This document shows, one piece after another, positions 60,541-64,000 of a DNA stretch of 64,000 bases; the first letter of the stretch is position 1; each line of letters begins with the position of its first letter. The notes below the pieces were generated by a model. That model had not been told where the DNA came from, made no database searches, and saw only the letters and a list, made by a program, of their open reading frames with translations. The stretch is from contig NZ_CAJHBI010000002.1 in assembly GCF_904846605.1 (NCBI RefSeq), positions 1 through 64,000 on the forward strand. Direction: 5' to 3'. Position numbers and translations under genes: made by a program. This DNA comes from Psychrobacter sp. 72-O-c (GTDB lineage: Bacteria > Pseudomonadota > Gammaproteobacteria > Pseudomonadales > Moraxellaceae).

Positions 60541-60660
60541 TTTTAACCGCGACTAGTTCTAACAGCTACTGGTTTTAACAGTTACTAAAAAATTAATAAT
60601 TAATTTATCTTACCTGCTTATTTTAAGTACGTTTAAACCTATCAACAACGGTGCTGCTTT

Positions 60661-61641
60661 ATGTCAACTAAGTTTGAATCGTCACCTAACGAACCCTCTG
60701 CCGGTCAGCAGCGCCGACAAGCAAATATCTTGCTATTGCGCTTGCAGTGGTTACTCATTTTACTGCTCATCGCAGCGTTAGCATGGTTATATATTAGCCA
60801 GCAGCGTTTTCAAAATCATGTCAATGAGCGTTTGCAAAGCAATGAACAATTGGCCAGTCGGCTAAACGAAATGGACGATCGCTTATTTGCTATCAGTCAG
60901 CAGAGTCTGCCACCACCGAGCACTGTGGTCGGTAGCCAAGCACAAAACCAGCTGGATTTATTACGTATTCAAATACAAGCAGCTGATAGGTTGCTGTTAG
61001 ATAATAACGATAGGGCAGCGATTGATTTATTACGTGGACTACAATGGCAGCTATCACAAAACAGCAATGAGATTGCGCCAGCCCTGACGATTGTCATCAA
61101 ACAAAGCTTAAGCAAAGATATAGAGCGCTTACAAGCGCAAAGCTCTCAGCCCAGCCCATGGCAGATACAAAATTTGGCGATTCAAAATATCCAAGAATTT
61201 TTACACAGCCATGAGCGCCTAAACAGCCATAATAAACAAGGAACCTCTGTTAACGTGGCAAGCGATAATGTTGTACTGACTCGCAGGCAATTAACGACTC
61301 ACGAAGTCATCATGACACTGAATCTAGCGAATCAAGCCAGTAATATGCGTGATAAAGGCCAGCTGATTTCTTACTTGCGCCAAGCTCGAAACCAGTTGCA
61401 AACTCTAGTTGCAGACCCTCCAAGCACGCCAAAAAACAAAGTTAGCTTCAATTTTAATCCAACATCGTTGTCAATCATAAAAAGCAGTACGAAAACGTCT
61501 GACAATCAAAGTAATTTACAGACTATGGGGGCGCCAAAAAATATCTCAGAAGTGATTGATTGGCTGGATAAACTGATTGCTAGTTCCCCAACACCAACGC
61601 CGCTATTGACCACTCAGATTTTAGATAAACCCAAGCGTTGA
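60661..61641 (+). CDS. hemX: HemX-like membrane-anchored protein
   Basis: HemX is a membrane-anchored protein coded downstream of hemD in many gammaproteobacteria; its role in tetrapyrrole synthesis is unclear. The 326-residue protein has a Gln/Arg-rich cytosolic start, one helix at about 31-48 (LQWLLILLLIAALAWLYI), then a long helical Gln-rich domain with DLLRIQIQAADRLLLDNNDRAAIDLLRGLQ and LANQASNMRDKGQLISYLRQARNQL. It follows hemD after 120 bp. hemY does not follow. Confidence 0.82.
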   Translation: MSTKFESSPNEPSAGQQRRQANILLLRLQWLLILLLIAALAWLYISQQRFQNHVNERLQSNEQLASRLNEMDDRLFAISQQSLPPPSTVVGSQAQNQLDLLRIQIQAADRLLLDNNDRAAIDLLRGLQWQLSQNSNEIAPALTIVIKQSLSKDIERLQAQSSQPSPWQIQNLAIQNIQEFLHSHERLNSHNKQGTSVNVASDNVVLTRRQLTTHEVIMTLNLANQASNMRDKGQLISYLRQARNQLQTLVADPPSTPKNKVSFNFNPTSLSIIKSSTKTSDNQSNLQTMGAPKNISEVIDWLDKLIASSPTPTPLLTTQILDKPKR

Positions 61642-61752
61642 TCTGTGCTCGTTTATTCTAAGTGCCCAGTTAGTTTAAATACTAAGTGGGGTTAAATACT
61701 AAGTTATTTGAAGTACTGGTATATTTGGTAAATAAAAAAGTTAAGGTAAATC

Positions 61753-62253
61753 ATGAACAAGGCCAATCAACCCTCAAGTTTAACCACTGATATGCAAGTC
61801 AACAGCGGTCTTGACATACCTGACGCATTGGCGCGTTATCCCATTATCCATACTCAGCCGATCCACTGGGGTGAGATGGATGCTTTTAACCATTTAAATA
61901 ATGTGGTTTATTATCGTTATGCTGAGTCAGCACGTATCGCCTATTTGCAGGCGCTGGGTATGTTTGATGGCAGTATGGTGACGGTGCTGGCGCAGTCCAG
62001 CTGTCAGTATTTACGGCCAGTGACTTTCCCCGATACTCTGTTATTAGGCGTGCGTTGTAAGCGCTTGGGTACAACTAGTATCGTGATAGATTACAGTTAT
62101 TATAGCTGCACACAACAAGCAATCGTTGCTACTGCTGAAGCAGTAGTGGTACGTCTAGATAGCGGTGGCGAAAACAAGTTACCGTGGACAGAAGAGGAAC
62201 GCGCGCGTTTATTAGCGTTAGAAAAAAAGGTAGGGCATAAGCCTGAATTATAA
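61753..62253 (+). CDS. Acyl-CoA thioesterase, YbgC/4HBT-like
   Basis: The 166-residue protein is a hotdog-fold thioesterase. The catalytic Asp lies in WGEMDAFNHLNNVVYYRYAESARIAYL, and VLAQSSCQYLRPVTFPDTLLLGVRC and YSYYSCTQQAIVATAEAVVVRLD follow. It hydrolyses acyl-CoA; the chain length is not known. Start ATG 61753 follows TTAAGG. It ends before a strong bidirectional terminator. Confidence 0.88.
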   Translation: MNKANQPSSLTTDMQVNSGLDIPDALARYPIIHTQPIHWGEMDAFNHLNNVVYYRYAESARIAYLQALGMFDGSMVTVLAQSSCQYLRPVTFPDTLLLGVRCKRLGTTSIVIDYSYYSCTQQAIVATAEAVVVRLDSGGENKLPWTEEERARLLALEKKVGHKPEL

Positions 62254-62309
62254 CTATTTTCTAGTCTTTTGCTTTTGAGAGTTTATTAAACAGTAATAAG
62301 TAAGTAGCA

Positions 62310-62346
62310 AAAAGGCACGCTAACATCAGTTAGCGTGCCTTTTTTA
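62310..62346. terminator. Bidirectional terminator
   Basis: GGCACGCTAAC pairs with GTTAGCGTGCC around ATCA, with A and T runs on both sides. It serves the convergent thioesterase and ribBA-like genes. Confidence 0.93.
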
Positions 62347-62398
62347 TTAACCAGTTTTATCGTAGTAGCATTTGCTTAGTTCAAGTTATTTGACCGTA

Positions 62399-63511
62399 TT
62401 AATCTTGCTTAGGAGCATGAACAAAGTCTACTACATTCAGATCAAAACCTGACAATGCATAAAACTTCATCGGTGATGACAATAAGCGCATATCACGCAC
62501 GCCCAAATGCCGTAAAATCTGCGCGCCAACGCCGATACTGCGATAGGGTTGCTGGGCAATAGTAGATAATGATTGATTGTCTGAAGCTTTATCTAAAGCC
62601 TCTCCCAAATCAATCGGTTGATGGCTACCAATCCATACCAACACGCCGCGCTCTGAGGCATTGATTTCTTTTAGAGCAGATTGCACACTCCAGCCGCTAC
62701 GTCCGGTCGTATCATTCTTAGCTGCAAACAAGTCACGCAAGGGGTGAAAGCCATGCACACGCACAGTACTGACGCCTTCGCTAACATCGCCTTTTACTAA
62801 GGCTAAATGGGTTTCATCAGCACCAAACTCGCGGAAACGATGCAAAGTAAACGTACCGTATTCGGTCTCGAACGGACGCGACTCAATCTCTTCTACGGTT
62901 TGCTCATTAGAAATACGATAGTTGATTAAATCAGCGATAGTGCCAATCTTGAGATCATGCTCTTTTGCGAATATCTCAAGGTCATCACGGCGCGCCATCG
63001 TACCGTCATCATTGATGATTTCTACGATGACAGCTGCCGGTTCAAGCCCTGCAATGCGGGCTAAATCACAACCTGCTTCAGTATGGCCAGCACGGTGTAA
63101 TACGCCGCCGTTTTGGGCCATGATAGGAAAGATGTGTCCAGGCTGGACGATATCTTCAGGTTTGGCAGAAGATGAGACTGCTGCTTGAACGGTACGCGCG
63201 CGGTCTGCGGCAGAAATACCGGTAGTCACGCCTTCAGCAGCTTCAATAGATACGGTAAAGTTAGTGCTAAATTTCGCTTCGTTACGATCTGACATTAGCG
63301 GCAGAGCCAACTGTTGGCAACGGGCTTGTGATAAGGTCAAGCAGACTAAACCGCGAGCATGGGTAATCATAAAGTTAATATCTTCGGGGCGCACATGAGT
63401 CGCTGCCATGATGATATCGCCTTCATTTTCGCGATCTTCATCATCCATCAAAATGACCATTTTACCTGCGCGAATATCTTCGATAATCTCAGGAATCGTA
63501 TTTAAATTCAT
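62399..63511 (-). CDS. ribB: RibB with degenerate RibA domain (RibBX-type)
   Basis: The N-terminal DHBP synthase makes 3,4-dihydroxy-2-butanone-4-phosphate for riboflavin: DDEDRENEGDI, FMITHARGLVCL, TGISAADRA, HIFPIMAQNGGVLHRAGHTEAGCDLARIAG. The C-terminal half aligns with GTP cyclohydrolase II (HLALVKGDV, VRVH, IGVGAQILRHLGVRDMRLL) but where the zinc-binding stretch SECLTGDVFGSLRCDCG should be it reads GFHPLRDLFAAKND, so all three Cys are missing. A RibA elsewhere is expected. It has 370 residues from ATG 63511. No FMN riboswitch was seen upstream. Confidence 0.9.
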   Translation of the reverse strand: MNLNTIPEIIEDIRAGKMVILMDDEDRENEGDIIMAATHVRPEDINFMITHARGLVCLTLSQARCQQLALPLMSDRNEAKFSTNFTVSIEAAEGVTTGISAADRARTVQAAVSSSAKPEDIVQPGHIFPIMAQNGGVLHRAGHTEAGCDLARIAGLEPAAVIVEIINDDGTMARRDDLEIFAKEHDLKIGTIADLINYRISNEQTVEEIESRPFETEYGTFTLHRFREFGADETHLALVKGDVSEGVSTVRVHGFHPLRDLFAAKNDTTGRSGWSVQSALKEINASERGVLVWIGSHQPIDLGEALDKASDNQSLSTIAQQPYRSIGVGAQILRHLGVRDMRLLSSPMKFYALSGFDLNVVDFVHAPKQD

Positions 63512-63839
63512 AGGAAGTCTCAATGTTTTATTATTTATCAGTATATAAAAGGTTATGTAAAAGTGTAGGTATAAAAAGCTATCCGCCTATTGTAGCAGTA
63601 GATTAGAGAAAGCGCTGTAGCTGTTGAGCAAAGCGCGTAGCAATTAGGGGTAGATGGTTATTAATCTATCGTTTTTATATACAAGCATCCTAACATTTTA
63701 ATGGTTTTTACTGTAACGTGCTGCCTCATCGCGATACTATATGGCCTATTATCTCGAAAAATAGTGATGAGTATTATCAATGACGAGCGCTATGATAAAT
63801 GATGCACATTATAAATGAGTTAAATAATCAACGACCCAT
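63512..63839. other. Upstream region of ribB-like gene, no gene seen
   Basis: The 328 bp between ribB and rarA hold A/T-rich sequence with no FMN riboswitch core and no ORF. Confidence 0.5.
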
Positions 63840-64000
63840 TTATTCATTGCTAGCCGCCTGGGTTCTTAGCCAGTCCATAAATTGCTTACTGTGTTGCTCA
63901 CGCTGATTATCCGCAAATTCATAGAAGCGTGTGCCCACTAAGTTATCAGGCAAATAGGTTTGCGCATAGTAGTGATTGGGATAACCATGCGGATAAACGT
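63840..64000 (-). CDS. rarA: RarA/MgsA AAA+ recombination factor, C-terminal end
   Basis: The minus strand reads 53 codons from the window edge to a TAA at 63840: VYPHGYPNHYYAQTYLPDNL, then GTRFYEF and DNQREQHSKQFMDWLRTQ. The pattern of PHxYPNHYxxQxYLPDxLxGxRFYE matches the end of RarA (also called MgsA), the replication-fork clamp-loader-like ATPase. Only the C-terminus is visible; the AAA+ core is outside the window. Confidence 0.82.
   Translation of the reverse strand, partial: VYPHGYPNHYYAQTYLPDNLVGTRFYEFADNQREQHSKQFMDWLRTQAASNE

Noticed and set aside
63512-63839. FMN riboswitch upstream of the ribB-like gene
   Set aside because: Conserved core strings of the RFN element are absent; promoter region only.

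Overview
The window looks like chromosomal DNA of a Psychrobacter-type gammaproteobacterium (Moraxellaceae). This is inferred from the moderately AT-rich sequence, the gene orders (argH-algZ-algR-hemC-hemD-hemX, pilBCD-coaE, secG-tRNA-Leu-tRNA-fMet-rimP-nusA-infB-rbfA-truB-rpsO-pnp), the Asn/Ser/Asp-rich tails on housekeeping enzymes, and a gene recognisable as the ribosome-hibernation factor Balon, which was first described in Psychrobacter. No rRNA, CRISPR array, prophage or intact transposon was seen.

Layout. 1-900 is a junk-like junction: the start of an insertion-sequence transposase, palindromic repeats, a methyltransferase fragment cut exactly at one repeat, and a 7-bp tandem repeat in front of a drug/metabolite transporter. 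2.1-8.4 kb is a minus-strand housekeeping block (xerD, a methyltransferase, tusA-like, ruvX, yqgE, recN). 9.1-10.5 kb carries ppnP and rlmB; rlmB overlaps coaE tail to tail. coaE closes the minus-strand type IV pilus block pilB-pilC-pilD-coaE (10.4-15.4 kb). From 15.7 to 29.5 kb the plus strand runs tpiA, secG, tRNA-Leu(GAG), tRNA-fMet, then the transcription/translation cluster to pnp. It is interrupted between truB and rpsO by a DJ-1/PfpI gene and two tiny hydrophilic ORFs.

29.6-45.9 kb is more accessory: a frameshifted macro-domain-like pseudogene, a repeat-bearing membrane-anchored coiled-coil protein, yheV-prlC, the Balon gene, a tandem glutaredoxin/GST-fold protein, an EEP hydrolase, a quinone-oxidoreductase-like enzyme, an EcsC-family protein, alkB, an alpha/beta hydrolase, an ABC exporter, a second DMT transporter and a class I fructose-bisphosphate aldolase. 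45.9-54.3 kb holds thiC under a TPP riboswitch, the phosphate operon pstSCAB-phoU behind a clear Pho box, and yggX. 54.5-64 kb holds argH, the AlgZ/AlgR two-component pair, hemC-hemD-hemX, a thioesterase, a RibB-RibA-like fusion with a degenerate RibA half, and the end of rarA.

How the genes work together. Several blocks are functional units: pilus assembly, ribosome maturation and mRNA decay, phosphate uptake, and tetrapyrrole synthesis. The AlgZ/R pair could link pilus regulation to the hem region, as the same gene order does in Pseudomonas. The strongest biological highlight is Balon with its long non-coding leader. Most start sites were chosen by ribosome-binding site and family fit, and several differ from the longest possible reading frame.
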